Below are positions 33,950-42,739 of a stretch of DNA of 64,000 bases, piece by piece. The first letter of the stretch is position 1, and each line of letters begins with the position of its first letter. Origin of the DNA: Bacteroidales bacterium KHT7 (GTDB taxonomy: Bacteria; Bacteroidota; Bacteroidia; Bacteroidales; Bacteroidaceae); assembly GCA_900102385.1 (NCBI GenBank), contig FNBQ01000014.1:44118-108117 (forward strand). The letters run 5' to 3'. The translations under genes were made by a program, and so were the position numbers. A model generated the notes under the pieces. It worked only from the letters and a program-made list of their open reading frames with translations, did no database searches and was not told the DNA's origin.

Positions 33950-36055
33950 TTAATAACTTACTACAACTTTCTGGTTAGAGATTATATACAGACCAGGCTG
34001 CATATCACCAAAATCATTTAACCCTCTCTCAACTTTCAATTTCTTTACCAATACGCCTTGCGCTGTATATACTGGAATCACCTTGCTGGTGTTACTCTTA
34101 ATCACTAATCGGCCGTTTGCCGATGCAATCTCGAAACCGTCATTAACGACAGGCTGTGTCACCGATGTCGCTCCAGACGGCGTAACCTCCTTAACCGTTA
34201 GCTTATCGCCGTTTGAGCCCGATAGTTCGTAATAAACATCCTGACTTATAGGACCGATATCGACAGTCTGCTGCTGTCCCATGCCCTTGTTGAATATGAT
34301 GTTGAAGGTATAGCCCTTCTTGTTTACGTCGAATGCCTTGTAATACCACTCCACGCCGTCAATAACAACCTTGTCGGTCATCTTTATTCCCGGCCATGAG
34401 CCAAGCAAAGTGTTTGACGAATCCCAAGCATAGAAATAAACAGATGTCCAGTCAGGATTCTTGAAGTAGACTGTTGCCTTGTGAGCCACAAACGGAGTGA
34501 CGGTATATTTGCGCGTTGCCACGTTCTTTACTGTTCCGCCAACAACGAGGGCAACCTTGAGCGTGCAGTTCGAAGAAATTTCAATATCCGTACCGCTTGC
34601 TACCTTTGTGCCGTTAGTTGCCGATGGTTCTGTGCCGTCGGTGGTGTAAACGAGCTGTGCATCGTCGTGAGCAGAGACAGCCACAAGCTTAACCTTGAAA
34701 GCCTCCTCATAATCGCCCGAAGCCTTGTCTGCCCAAGCAATCTCGGTGCTCTTGCTCATCAGGTAGCGATAGTGGTATCCGTCGAGCACCTGAACCATCG
34801 TGTTAGGAATGTTCGTATTGCTCTTGTCGCCCACGATAACGCGTAGCTGACCGTTCTCGCCAGTAACCGTTCTGATGCACTTTGCAGCCTGCGAAATATA
34901 CTCGCTGTAAGTGCTCTGATTGTTTATTCCAACAGCCTTTCGAGCATCAATCATCGCCTTTATCTCCTGCTTGCAGTCAATCCAATGCTTCAGGAAGACG
35001 CAAGGCGTTCCGGGCATTGCAAGCATCCAAGCGTTAAGGGCGAGCGTGTCGCGGCGGATTGGGTCTTGCTGGTCGTTAGCCGAGCGCACCTGAGTGTCGT
35101 GATTCTCTACAAAAGTAACCGAATAGCGGCGATAGTTCTGGTCTGAAATAAGCGAAGTGCCAGTGAGCTTGCTCCAGTTGTAGCCAGATGAAGCCACGGC
35201 ATCGCGACAAGTATATCGGAACGGGAAATCGAACGCTGCACTCTGAACAGTGCCGTTCACCTTTGTGCCGTCAATCCAGTTCTTAACAACTGCTGTATTG
35301 CCGTCCCAGTACTCGCCCACCGAATAAGTAGCGTTTACCGTACTGTTGTAATCGCCAGTAAACGATGCGCTGTAGCCCTTCACCATGTCGTAGCGGAAGC
35401 CGGCATATCCTAATGTATTCTGAAGATAGCCGAGATATGCCTTTACCACCTTATTCACATTCGCGCTCTTGTGGTCGATGTCGCGGCAACCGCTCCAGCC
35501 CTCGCCCGTATCTTTGTTGGAACTAAGCGAAATGCCGTTACCTGATGCCCATGCTGCAGTCTGACCGTTGTCATCGTCAGAGCAGATATCCGAAGGGAGC
35601 ATCTGATACTTAACACCGTTGTATGTCTCAGCCGCAAAATCAGTCCACGAACCGCCTGCGCCAAGGTTGTTGCGATGGTTTATAACCACATCGGCAATGA
35701 AGCCTGTGCCCTTCTCCTTGTATGTCTTAATCATCGAAAGCAATTCTGCCTCGCTTCCGAACGATGAATTCTGGTTGAAATAATACTGAGGCATGTATCC
35801 CATGTTGTTGCCCGAGCCGCAATAGCCGCTGTTTGGCACCCAAACAAGACTGAAATACTGGGAAATCTCATCTGCCTGCTTTTCGAGATAGTTCCACTGC
35901 GTGTCTACATACGAATCCCAATAGAATCCCTGAAGCATTACGCCGCCGTATGCTGCCGGCCAGCCCTGAGCCGATGCCGATGCTGCCACGGTGAGTGCCG
36001 CCACGGCAACAGCCGTTTTCTTGGCACATCTGTCAATGAATTTCCGTACCCTCAT
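33950..36055 (-). CDS. Secreted alpha-amylase, GH13, with starch-binding module
   Basis: 701 residues from MRVRKFIDRCAKK; the frame is open nine codons earlier, but this start gives a standard signal peptide (ending ASASAQ) and sits right after the promoter. GH13 barrel: VWVPNSGY, DVVINH, GFRYDMVKG (nucleophile Asp near 223), SVGEYWDG (acid/base Glu near 248), FVENHDTQ (Asp near 320). C-terminal of it are an Ig-like region (VYTTDGTEPSATNGT) and a CBM26-like starch-binding module (TVYFKNPDWTSVYFYAW, then WPG). The very end (GMQPGLYIISNQKVVVSY) is a Prevotella-type sorting or anchoring tail. It degrades starch for the Sus proteins encoded upstream. Confidence 0.95.
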   Translation of the reverse strand: MRVRKFIDRCAKKTAVAVAALTVAASASAQGWPAAYGGVMLQGFYWDSYVDTQWNYLEKQADEISQYFSLVWVPNSGYCGSGNNMGYMPQYYFNQNSSFGSEAELLSMIKTYKEKGTGFIADVVINHRNNLGAGGSWTDFAAETYNGVKYQMLPSDICSDDDNGQTAAWASGNGISLSSNKDTGEGWSGCRDIDHKSANVNKVVKAYLGYLQNTLGYAGFRYDMVKGYSASFTGDYNSTVNATYSVGEYWDGNTAVVKNWIDGTKVNGTVQSAAFDFPFRYTCRDAVASSGYNWSKLTGTSLISDQNYRRYSVTFVENHDTQVRSANDQQDPIRRDTLALNAWMLAMPGTPCVFLKHWIDCKQEIKAMIDARKAVGINNQSTYSEYISQAAKCIRTVTGENGQLRVIVGDKSNTNIPNTMVQVLDGYHYRYLMSKSTEIAWADKASGDYEEAFKVKLVAVSAHDDAQLVYTTDGTEPSATNGTKVASGTDIEISSNCTLKVALVVGGTVKNVATRKYTVTPFVAHKATVYFKNPDWTSVYFYAWDSSNTLLGSWPGIKMTDKVVIDGVEWYYKAFDVNKKGYTFNIIFNKGMGQQQTVDIGPISQDVYYELSGSNGDKLTVKEVTPSGATSVTQPVVNDGFEIASANGRLVIKSNTSKVIPVYTAQGVLVKKLKVERGLNDFGDMQPGLYIISNQKVVVSY

Positions 36056-36079
36056 GATATTATCTTTTTGATTACGTTG

Positions 36080-36106
36080 CAAATATAATTTTCTTTGGAT
36101 TACAAA
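36080..36106 (-). promoter_or_regulatory. Candidate promoter of alpha-amylase
   Basis: Minus strand TTTG (36103-36106), 15 bases, TATATTTG (36080-36087), about 25 bases before the amylase ATG. The spacing is shorter than usual. Confidence 0.45.
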
Positions 36107-36141
36107 AAAGCGTTAAAATACTGAAAATTTACGTTTTACTA

Positions 36142-36263
36142 GCGCAAACGATTCCGTTTGCGCGGTATGCTGATATCAGACTTAATAACCTACACAAGAA
36201 CAATGTTAGAATCGACATATAACAAACGTAGTTTACGTTCTGAAAAACAGGACGTAAACTACG
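36142..36263. repeat. Two perfect palindromes between rhomboid and amylase genes
   Basis: GCGCAAACG/CGTTTGCGC around a 4-base ATTC loop (36142-36163), and CGTAGTTTACGT/ACGTAAACTACG (12-bp arms) around a 13-base loop (36227-36263). The second lies about 50 bases past the rhomboid stop and might act as a terminator, though it has no T-tract. The first is about 55 bases upstream of the amylase -7 box and could bind a regulator. A 60-codon ORF here (36158-36340) has no support. Confidence 0.65.
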
Positions 36264-36316
36264 ACAGGGATTTTTGCCGCATAAAGGCTATCGGCAAAAC
36301 TAAGTATGACTTAAAT

Positions 36317-36961
36317 CTATTTCAAGAACAGACTTATTAAATGCACAAGTATTGGCGGATAAACAAATATCGGGAAAAACAGTCCGAACAGTCCACCCCA
36401 GAAATGAACAGCATTTCCGAAACAGTTGATTTTCTGTCTTGCCATACAATAACAGCAGTAAAGCAGAAAAAGCAGAGCGTAAACATATCCCGGAACCGGG
36501 ATTGGAATAAAGAACAAATAAAAACTTATTTTAGGAAAAATAATTACTGAAGCAAACATAACTGCCGAAACTGCACCCGATGCCCCATAAAAACTATATG
36601 ACAACTTATCGCGATATTTAATCAAGTCGGAAATTGATGAGACAATCAAGGCAAGAAGATAAAAAACAAGATAGATAATCCGACCCAACAAAACGCCATA
36701 AATCCCCACAAAAGCCTCCTCAACCAAATTGCCTATAAAGTAAAGAGTTATCATGTTTAACAGAAGATGCCACCATCCTGTGTGTACAAGCGCCGACGCA
36801 AGTATACGATAATACTCTTTGAAATGGCTTACATAATACGGATTGAACATAAATATGCCCAACAAATCGGGACGAGCCATACAACGCGGAAACGGATTGT
36901 TTTTCGGAAAAGCCACAATAGAAATTATCGACGTGACTATTATAATTGATGCGGTAACCAT
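36317..36961 (-). CDS. Rhomboid-family intramembrane serine protease
   Basis: 214 residues, about six transmembrane helices. HTGWWHLLLNM carries the HxxxN loop motif (near residue 60), YGASGAVSAV the GxSG catalytic Ser (near 125), and NAVHFWGGLFGL the catalytic His (near 187), all in the right order. It cleaves membrane proteins within the bilayer; the substrate is unknown. It stands alone on the minus strand. Confidence 0.92.
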   Translation of the reverse strand: MVTASIIIVTSIISIVAFPKNNPFPRCMARPDLLGIFMFNPYYVSHFKEYYRILASALVHTGWWHLLLNMITLYFIGNLVEEAFVGIYGVLLGRIIYLVFYLLALIVSSISDLIKYRDKLSYSFYGASGAVSAVMFASVIIFPKISFYLFFIPIPVPGYVYALLFLLYCCYCMARQKINCFGNAVHFWGGLFGLFFPIFVYPPILVHLISLFLK

Positions 36962-37240
36962 ATTTCTGTTTTTTTTGGCTGCAAAAATATCATATAAATG
37001 TGATTTAAAAGAGAGGTAAAGGCGATTTTTTATATAAAAAGTGAAAAATTATTCAGAATTTACGAAATTTTGCTAAATATACCTATCACCACTCTAGTGC
37101 TACAACAAATTTCACACAAAAAATCAAACATATTTCCTAACAAAAGCAAACTTTTCAATGTATTTTTCATACGATATATTACTTTTTATTGTATTTTTGC
37201 ACAAAGAAACAAATAACATTTTCAAATCAACAGAGGAACA

Positions 37241-37612
37241 ATGAAAAGCTTTATTTGCAGAAATATTAGAACTTTTCCTAAAGTAGGATTCTTAGTTTAC
37301 GCATTGTCACCACTTTGGTACAACTGCGATAACGTAATGACTGCAGCATATATCTTTGTGATTCTGACAATTCTGGTTTCTGCTTACGGATTACTTGTCT
37401 ATCCAAAGAAAATATCAGAAACAATTATGATTTTCTCTGACGCCAACATAAAATCGGAGACAATCAACTTGCTTATATCAATCATTGGAATTACAATCTG
37501 CCTGCTTTTCCCAACAAGCGATGCTATGGCAAGATACGTTATTTTCGGTATTGATATTATAGCAACACCTTTTTGCATCTTGTTTTCGAATAAGACAGAA
37601 ATAACGAAATAG
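37241..37612 (+). CDS. Small membrane protein, unknown
   Basis: 123 residues with four hydrophobic segments (about 14-27, 32-53, 72-91 and 95-115), a basic N-terminus and a charged end (NKTEITK). No family recognised. Support for a real gene: a -7 box TATTTTTG at 37192-37199 and a strong terminator right after the stop. Confidence 0.6.
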   Translation: MKSFICRNIRTFPKVGFLVYALSPLWYNCDNVMTAAYIFVILTILVSAYGLLVYPKKISETIMIFSDANIKSETINLLISIIGITICLLFPTSDAMARYVIFGIDIIATPFCILFSNKTEITK

Positions 37613-37647
37613 AAAAACCTCTCTTCTTTTAAAACTAACTTGACGAC

Positions 37648-37690
37648 AGAAGGCAAGCCTCGGTAAACGAGCGTTTGCCTTCTATTTTTT
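37648..37690 (+). terminator. Terminator after the small membrane protein
   Basis: AGAAGGCAA (37648-37656) pairs with TTGCCTTCT (37675-37683), followed by ATTTTTTT. Confidence 0.8.
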
Positions 37691-37765
37691 TAGTACCATG
37701 AATCATATTTCGTTAAAAAAACAAATTTCAGCCAAAAAAAATTGGGCTTTAAAGGATTTGATGAC

Positions 37766-37868
37766 TATATTTGCAACGGTTTGATTACCAACCAGCGACG
37801 TAGTGGGCTTTTTTAAGTCTGTTCGCACTTAAAGGGATTTCTAATTATTAGAATCCCTTTATTTTTTT
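37766..37868 (+). ncRNA. Candidate small RNA: promoter box, about 85-base body, strong terminator
   Basis: TATATTTG (37766-37773) could be a -7 box. About 60 bases later, AAAGGGATTTCTAAT (37831-37845) and ATTAGAATCCCTTT pair into a long hairpin ending at 37860, followed by ATTTTTTT. No ORF of note lies between. A GGTT/AACC stem is possible at the 5' end. I know no Rfam family that I can match by eye, and a clear -33 TTTG at the right distance is missing. Confidence 0.4.
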
Positions 37869-37913
37869 GAGCCTTTTATTTATAGATTATCAGAAGATTG
37901 CGTGTTTTTTACA

Positions 37914-38111
37914 GACGCTGAAGGCGTCTCCGCTTAGTAACCGTAGGTCGGAACGACCTGCGAAAATAGTGCACAATCAAAAAAAGCACTCTGAAGGAGT
38001 GCCCCATCTATCGCAATGGGCGACCGCCTTCAGGGTCGAAAATATCCGTTTCATTTCAGCCCGCAGATCCTACGGATACTGCGGTTACTGAGAGGTGACG
38101 CTTCCAGCGTC
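37914..38111. repeat. Cluster of short hairpins with TGAAG/TTCCA-type loops
   Basis: In under 200 bases: GACGC-TGAAG-GCGTC (37914-37928), AGGTCG-GAA-CGACCT (37945-37959), GCACTC-TGAAG-GAGTGC (37986-38002), ATCC-TAC-GGAT (about 38068-38078) and GACGC-TTCCA-GCGTC (38097-38111). Similar hairpin strings occur scattered in Bacteroidetes genomes as far as I recall. It lies in the 862-base gap between 37613 and 38475, which holds no protein gene I can support. Confidence 0.65.
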
Positions 38112-38200
38112 ATTCCAAATAATCATCTCACGATATAGAAAAATGAAGTTTCTTATACCGATTCGATGCATTAATATACGTTTCATCAACCTAGGACGAA

Positions 38201-38255
38201 GCTACCCCCTTGCTACCCTCTTGCTACCCCCTTACTATCCCCTTACTATCCCCTT
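38201..38255. repeat. Five tandem copies of a second 11-bp unit (RCTAYCCCCTT)
   Basis: GCTACCCCCTT, GCTACCCTCTT, GCTACCCCCTT, then ACTATCCCCTT twice. The unit length equals that of the large array at 14927-15157 but the sequence differs. Confidence 0.8.
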
Positions 38256-38404
38256 ACCAAGAAAGGGGCTTTTTGTTATCTTTTTGTATGATGATTCATT
38301 TTAATCTGTATTATTTTGCATAATGTAATTTGTTCGAATAACAAAACGCGAAAACGTGTTTCGTTACCCCGAATTCGCGTAAGTTAGTGATTATACACAC
38401 AAAA

Positions 38405-38439
38405 AAATCCTGCCCTGTCAACACGACCGAGCAGGATTT
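38405..38439 (-). terminator. Terminator of the sus operon
   Basis: AAATCCTGC and GCAGGATTT pair around a 17-base loop; on the minus strand a T-tract follows. It lies about 40 bases past the susF-like stop. Confidence 0.75.
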
Positions 38440-38475
38440 GTTTAACTAAAATAAATAACCAAGAATTAACTCATA

Positions 38476-39876
38476 TTAGTTTTTCGGAGTAAACGTAACC
38501 TTGTTTGCGCCCTCATAGCTCAAATACAACTTTATAAGATATGTTCCGGCAGCAACCGAAAGATCCTTACCGTTGTTCTGAGTAAGGTTGCCATAGTTCG
38601 AAGCATCTCCGTTGGCACCGCCCCAGCTCACTGTCCAGTCGTCGTTCATGGCAAACTTAAGGCTTGTCTGCTCGGCAAATGTGTATTCAATCTGCCAGCA
38701 GTTCTCCTCCTTGTTGTATGTCATGTGAGTTGCGGCATCAGCAACATTCCAACTATTGTGTGTACCAACCATCGTAATGCTCTTGACTGCTGTGAGGGCA
38801 TAAGTTCCAGCAGCAAGGTCTACATCAATCTGATAGAAGGCAGCCTCTGGAGCAGGACAGTTAGAACCGCCGTTGTCAGAAATCTTACCCTCGCCGTTGA
38901 ATTCGTAGTCGCCTTCCCAGTTATCTGCATTAGGTCTGAACTTGAACTCGCTGTCGAGATAGTAATATCCCTGATACTTTCCGTCGAAATTCTTGCCGTA
39001 CAGAGCGTGAGTTACACCCCAGGTACTCTCACCGCCAATCTCGTAGAAGAACTCCTTGAAGTTAAGTTTCTCTATCTTGTAAGTGTACTCCATCATGTTA
39101 AGAGTCATGCGATAGATGCCCGGCTCTTCAATCTTACCAGCCTTTGGATTGTCAGTTGTGAGCTTCCCAGAGAGACTTGTATCTCCATCAACAATAGTTC
39201 CAACAACGCCGGGGTCCCAAATGTTTTCAAGATTGATATTCTCATACGGCATAATCTTCCAGTACTGGTCTGCAGCATCGGTTGTGAATACAACGGTGAA
39301 CTCAGGGTCGTCGTACACATTCTTGTCGCTGTGGTTGAACTTGAGAAGATTCTCGGCATTCCAATTTGACTTGCTTCCGCCGTTCATCGTATAAACCATA
39401 TCGCCAATGAGATAGTAGCTTGAAGATATGAACGGAGCAGAGAGCGATACCTTAACCTCGGTCTTGTCAGCCATGGCACGCATTGCCTGACCGTTGTCTG
39501 AATAGTAGACTGTTGCCACGCCCGACAGAGTACGCTCGTTTGGAGCCTTTCCGTACAGAGCCTCAACTGCCGAAACAAGGTCGGCAACGGAAACCTTTCC
39601 GCTTGTGCTGATGTTAATAGTCTGAGTCTCGTCGAAAGTAACGGTGCTCTCGGTGATATCTGTTCCGGCAGGAATGTTAAGGCGGCTGTTGAAGATGTTA
39701 ACGCTGTCGCCCGTAACATCGGCAATCTTAATGGCATCGACCGATGTGGTTACATAAGTGCCCGATTTTGCCTCTTCGACTGCGCTCTGAAGCGGCTTCG
39801 CCCAGTCGGTATAGTCGGAGGTACAAGCAGCCATAGAGGCTGCAAGTACCATTGAGAACAATATATGCTTTTTCAT
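38476..39876 (-). CDS. susF: SusF-like outer-membrane starch-binding lipoprotein
   Basis: 466 residues. The lipobox SMAACTSDYTDW anchors it to the outer membrane, facing out in this family. An N-terminal SusE/F-type domain is followed by tandem beta-sandwich starch-binding modules; SSYYLIGDM, YEIGGESTWGV and TMVGTHNSWNVADAATHMTY each begin a module, and Trp residues such as those in SNWNAENLL fit glucan stacking. It holds starch near the SusCD pore and has no catalytic role. Last gene of susC-D-E-F, 19 bases after the susE-like gene. Confidence 0.88.
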   Translation of the reverse strand: MKKHILFSMVLAASMAACTSDYTDWAKPLQSAVEEAKSGTYVTTSVDAIKIADVTGDSVNIFNSRLNIPAGTDITESTVTFDETQTINISTSGKVSVADLVSAVEALYGKAPNERTLSGVATVYYSDNGQAMRAMADKTEVKVSLSAPFISSSYYLIGDMVYTMNGGSKSNWNAENLLKFNHSDKNVYDDPEFTVVFTTDAADQYWKIMPYENINLENIWDPGVVGTIVDGDTSLSGKLTTDNPKAGKIEEPGIYRMTLNMMEYTYKIEKLNFKEFFYEIGGESTWGVTHALYGKNFDGKYQGYYYLDSEFKFRPNADNWEGDYEFNGEGKISDNGGSNCPAPEAAFYQIDVDLAAGTYALTAVKSITMVGTHNSWNVADAATHMTYNKEENCWQIEYTFAEQTSLKFAMNDDWTVSWGGANGDASNYGNLTQNNGKDLSVAAGTYLIKLYLSYEGANKVTFTPKN

Positions 39877-39895
39877 ATTGAATACTTGTTAAGAA

Positions 39896-41101
39896 TTACT
39901 TTTTAATGAAATTATACTGACCGGTAATATCATTGAAGTAAATGATGTAGTCGCCCGGTTCAACCTCGATGTCGGCACCGCCGTTCTTGCCCGTACCGTA
40001 AGGGAATGATGTGCTTCCCCAGTTGTCGTCCCAAGAACCTGCCATCTTGAACTTCAGCTTGCAACCGTCGCCGGCTGTGAAGTTAGCAGTCCAGATGTGG
40101 TTTTCTGCGCCATCGTATGTGTTGAAGGCTGACATTGGCTGGTCACCCCAGTCGTTGAATGTACCTGCAAGGCAGATGCTCTCGTAAACCTTTGGAGTGC
40201 CCTCGTATGCCTTCATGCTGAACTCGTGAGATACTGTGTTAAGAGTGATTGTGTAGTAGCCAGCATCAGCAACCTTAATGTCGCCCGGATCGTCGCCGCC
40301 GTTACGATAAGCACCGTCGGCACAGATTCCGTAATCCCAATTACCAACAAACTCAAGAATCTTGAATGAGCCTCCGGCTGGGAACCAGCTTACATACTCA
40401 AACAAGCCGTCGCCAGTCTTAGCATCGTACTTCTCGCCGTCGATTGCGAACAGCGGCATGATGCTCACGCCCTTGCCATCGGCATTGTTGCTCCATGAGC
40501 CATCGCCGATACATCCGCCAACCATGTACCAGAAGTCTGGGTCGGCAGCCTTCAGAGCCTCGTAGTATGGCAGGACCTTCAGTTCAACGATGTTTGAACG
40601 AACCACACCGTACTCCTTGCCGTCAGCTCCGACAAGAGCCGACTTGATGCGGAAGAACAGTTTCTGTTTCTCAGGAATATCGGTAGACTCCTTCCAGCCC
40701 ATGAGTTTTTCGAGCGTCTTGTCTATCTCAGAAGAAGTGAACTCGCCCGTTACCTTACCCTTCACTGTCTCGTCGAGCAAAACGTAATCAGGCTTGCCTA
40801 TAACATTTCCGTCCTCGTCCTCGGTGTAGAGAGTGGTGAAGTTGCCTGTTCCCGACATCTCGACCGAATAAACCGGAGTTGTAGGGAATCCGTAGTTTGG
40901 CTGAGACCAAGTGAGGTTCAGGGTCTTTGACTTCTGCAAATCGATATCCTGCGTAGAATAAGCCGGAGTGTTAAGCACGAATGTCTGCGGAACAGGATAA
41001 CACTCGCTTCCAACAACAGGATTGCTGTCTACATCTGTGTTACATGCTGCGAAAACAGCCAGACAGCCAAGCATTATTGATGATTTTAATATATTATTCA
41101 T
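39896..41101 (-). CDS. susE: SusE-like outer-membrane starch-binding lipoprotein
   Basis: 401 residues. A lipoprotein signal (GCLAVFAACNTD) precedes the SusE N-terminal domain (LNLTWSQPNYGFPTTPVYSV, KLFFRIKSALVG) and two starch-binding-type modules (about 190-300 and 303-401), the second with ICLAGTFNDWGDQPM and GDYIIYFNDITGQYNF. Surface starch binding is the known family role. It lies 24 bases after susD and 19 before the susF-like gene, so it is co-transcribed. Confidence 0.9.
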   Translation of the reverse strand: MNNILKSSIMLGCLAVFAACNTDVDSNPVVGSECYPVPQTFVLNTPAYSTQDIDLQKSKTLNLTWSQPNYGFPTTPVYSVEMSGTGNFTTLYTEDEDGNVIGKPDYVLLDETVKGKVTGEFTSSEIDKTLEKLMGWKESTDIPEKQKLFFRIKSALVGADGKEYGVVRSNIVELKVLPYYEALKAADPDFWYMVGGCIGDGSWSNNADGKGVSIMPLFAIDGEKYDAKTGDGLFEYVSWFPAGGSFKILEFVGNWDYGICADGAYRNGGDDPGDIKVADAGYYTITLNTVSHEFSMKAYEGTPKVYESICLAGTFNDWGDQPMSAFNTYDGAENHIWTANFTAGDGCKLKFKMAGSWDDNWGSTSFPYGTGKNGGADIEVEPGDYIIYFNDITGQYNFIKK

Positions 41102-41125
41102 ATCTGTATCTTTAATTAGATGTTG

Positions 41126-42721
41126 TTAGTAACCCGGATTCTGAACCAAATTAGGATTTGCGTTCATATCGGCATAAGGAATAGCGAAGATATTCAGGTG
41201 TGAGTCGATGTTTACACCGCCCTGAACGCCGCCTTTCCACTCCCACTTGTAGTCGCTCATGCCTGCAAACTGACCGTAGCGGACAAGGTCGGTACGGCGG
41301 AAGCCTTCGAAGTAAAGTTCGCGAGAGCGCTCGTCAAGAATATCCTGCAATGAGTACGAAGCCTTTGTTGAAGCATGTGCACGAGTGCGGAGTGCATTGA
41401 TGTACTTTGCACCAGTCTCGCTTGTTGTACCTCCGTTGGTGCGTGCATCAGCCTCGGCAGCGATAAGATAAGCCTCGGCAGAACGCATCAGGAAGTAATC
41501 GGTATCGACAAACTTTGTTGCATGAGCCGAACCGCCTGTGCTGTATGTGTTGCGATACTTGGCAACAGAGAAGCCTGATGTAAACTCGGCTGGGTCGGTG
41601 ATGCTCAAGGTACGGTCCTTTCCGTAGAAAAGGGCGCGGTCGTCGCCTGCCTCGGTAGTCATAATCTCGGTCTCAACGTTTGGAGCGTCTGATGTTGGGA
41701 AGAACTTGTCTACCAGATTCTTGCGGGCGCGGTTACCTGACCAGAACTCTGTTGTGTTGTAGTTTCCGTATGTGTTCATATCAGCCTTCCAGCACGAAGC
41801 CATAAGGAACATTGTTGTACCGTACGAAGTTGTTGTAATACCGTCCTGAAGCACTGGCAGGATTGCCTCGCAAGAAGCACCACTCTCGCCGTTGTCGCCC
41901 ATGAACAGCATCTGATATGCCGAAAATCCGTTTGCACCGTTTGTCCAAAGAACGTGCTTTGAGTTGATAACCTTCTCGGCATATTCCTTAGCCTTTGCCC
42001 ACTGGGCCGTTCCTGTGTAGACCTCGGCATTGAGGTACAGACGGGCAAGAAGAAGCCAAGCGGCACTCTTGTCGGCACGACCGTAGTTCTTGTCTGAACT
42101 TGTTCTTGCCTCAGCCTCAAGAAGGTTTGGCTCAATCTCAAGAAGCTCCTTCTCGATATACTTGAACAAGTCGGCTCTCTTTATCTGCTTAGGACAGTCG
42201 GAAGAAATAACCTCGGTGAAAGGAACATTTCCGAAGCAGTCCATAAGATGATAGTAATACATGGCACGGAGGAAACGAGCCTCGGCTGTCATTGTGGCAT
42301 CGTAGTCGGCACACTTCTCAAGATAGTGGTTGCAATAGTCGATACCCGTATAAAGGCGATAGTAGAAACCCTGCAACATTGGGTGTGAACTTGTGTACTG
42401 GTTGAAGTTAAACGAGCTGATACCATCATCGCCCCAGCAGCACATAGCCTCATCGGTTGGAAGCTCGTTGGCATTCCACAACTGGCGCACGAAGCCTGTT
42501 GTACCGCCGTCGAGTCCGTCAACATCGCAGTCGCCATCATCAGGTCCTTGCTGACCGGCGATAGCCATATTTGCGTAGCACTTGTTCATAAGTCCGTTGG
42601 CATCAACCTTCATCACCGTGCCCGGATCGATAGGTGTTACGTCCAATACATCGCATGATGCCATTCCGAGTGACAAAGCCATTACGGCTCCCGGAACTAT
42701 ATGTTTGAATCTAATAGTCAT
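41126..42721 (-). CDS. susD: SusD/RagB-family surface glycan-binding lipoprotein
   Basis: 531 residues. Lipobox GMASCDVLDVTPID. Helical TPR-type scaffold with the family hallmarks ARFLRAMYYYHLMDCFGNVP and ARTSSDKNYGRADKSAAWLLLARLYLNAEVYTG, and the C-terminal ERSRELYFEGFRRTDLVRYG followed by an IPYADMNANPNLVQNPGY ending. SusD caps the SusC barrel and captures oligosaccharides. 18 bases after susC. Confidence 0.96.
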   Translation of the reverse strand: MTIRFKHIVPGAVMALSLGMASCDVLDVTPIDPGTVMKVDANGLMNKCYANMAIAGQQGPDDGDCDVDGLDGGTTGFVRQLWNANELPTDEAMCCWGDDGISSFNFNQYTSSHPMLQGFYYRLYTGIDYCNHYLEKCADYDATMTAEARFLRAMYYYHLMDCFGNVPFTEVISSDCPKQIKRADLFKYIEKELLEIEPNLLEAEARTSSDKNYGRADKSAAWLLLARLYLNAEVYTGTAQWAKAKEYAEKVINSKHVLWTNGANGFSAYQMLFMGDNGESGASCEAILPVLQDGITTTSYGTTMFLMASCWKADMNTYGNYNTTEFWSGNRARKNLVDKFFPTSDAPNVETEIMTTEAGDDRALFYGKDRTLSITDPAEFTSGFSVAKYRNTYSTGGSAHATKFVDTDYFLMRSAEAYLIAAEADARTNGGTTSETGAKYINALRTRAHASTKASYSLQDILDERSRELYFEGFRRTDLVRYGQFAGMSDYKWEWKGGVQGGVNIDSHLNIFAIPYADMNANPNLVQNPGY

Positions 42722-42739
42722 AGCTTTATATCTTTTGGT

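Noticed and set aside
34481..34846. 121-codon plus-strand ORF inside the amylase gene
   Set aside because: Antisense shadow of the amylase coding sequence, without a supporting start signal.
36158..36340. 60-codon ORF between rhomboid and amylase
   Set aside because: It spans two palindromes, lacks a ribosome binding site and looks random.
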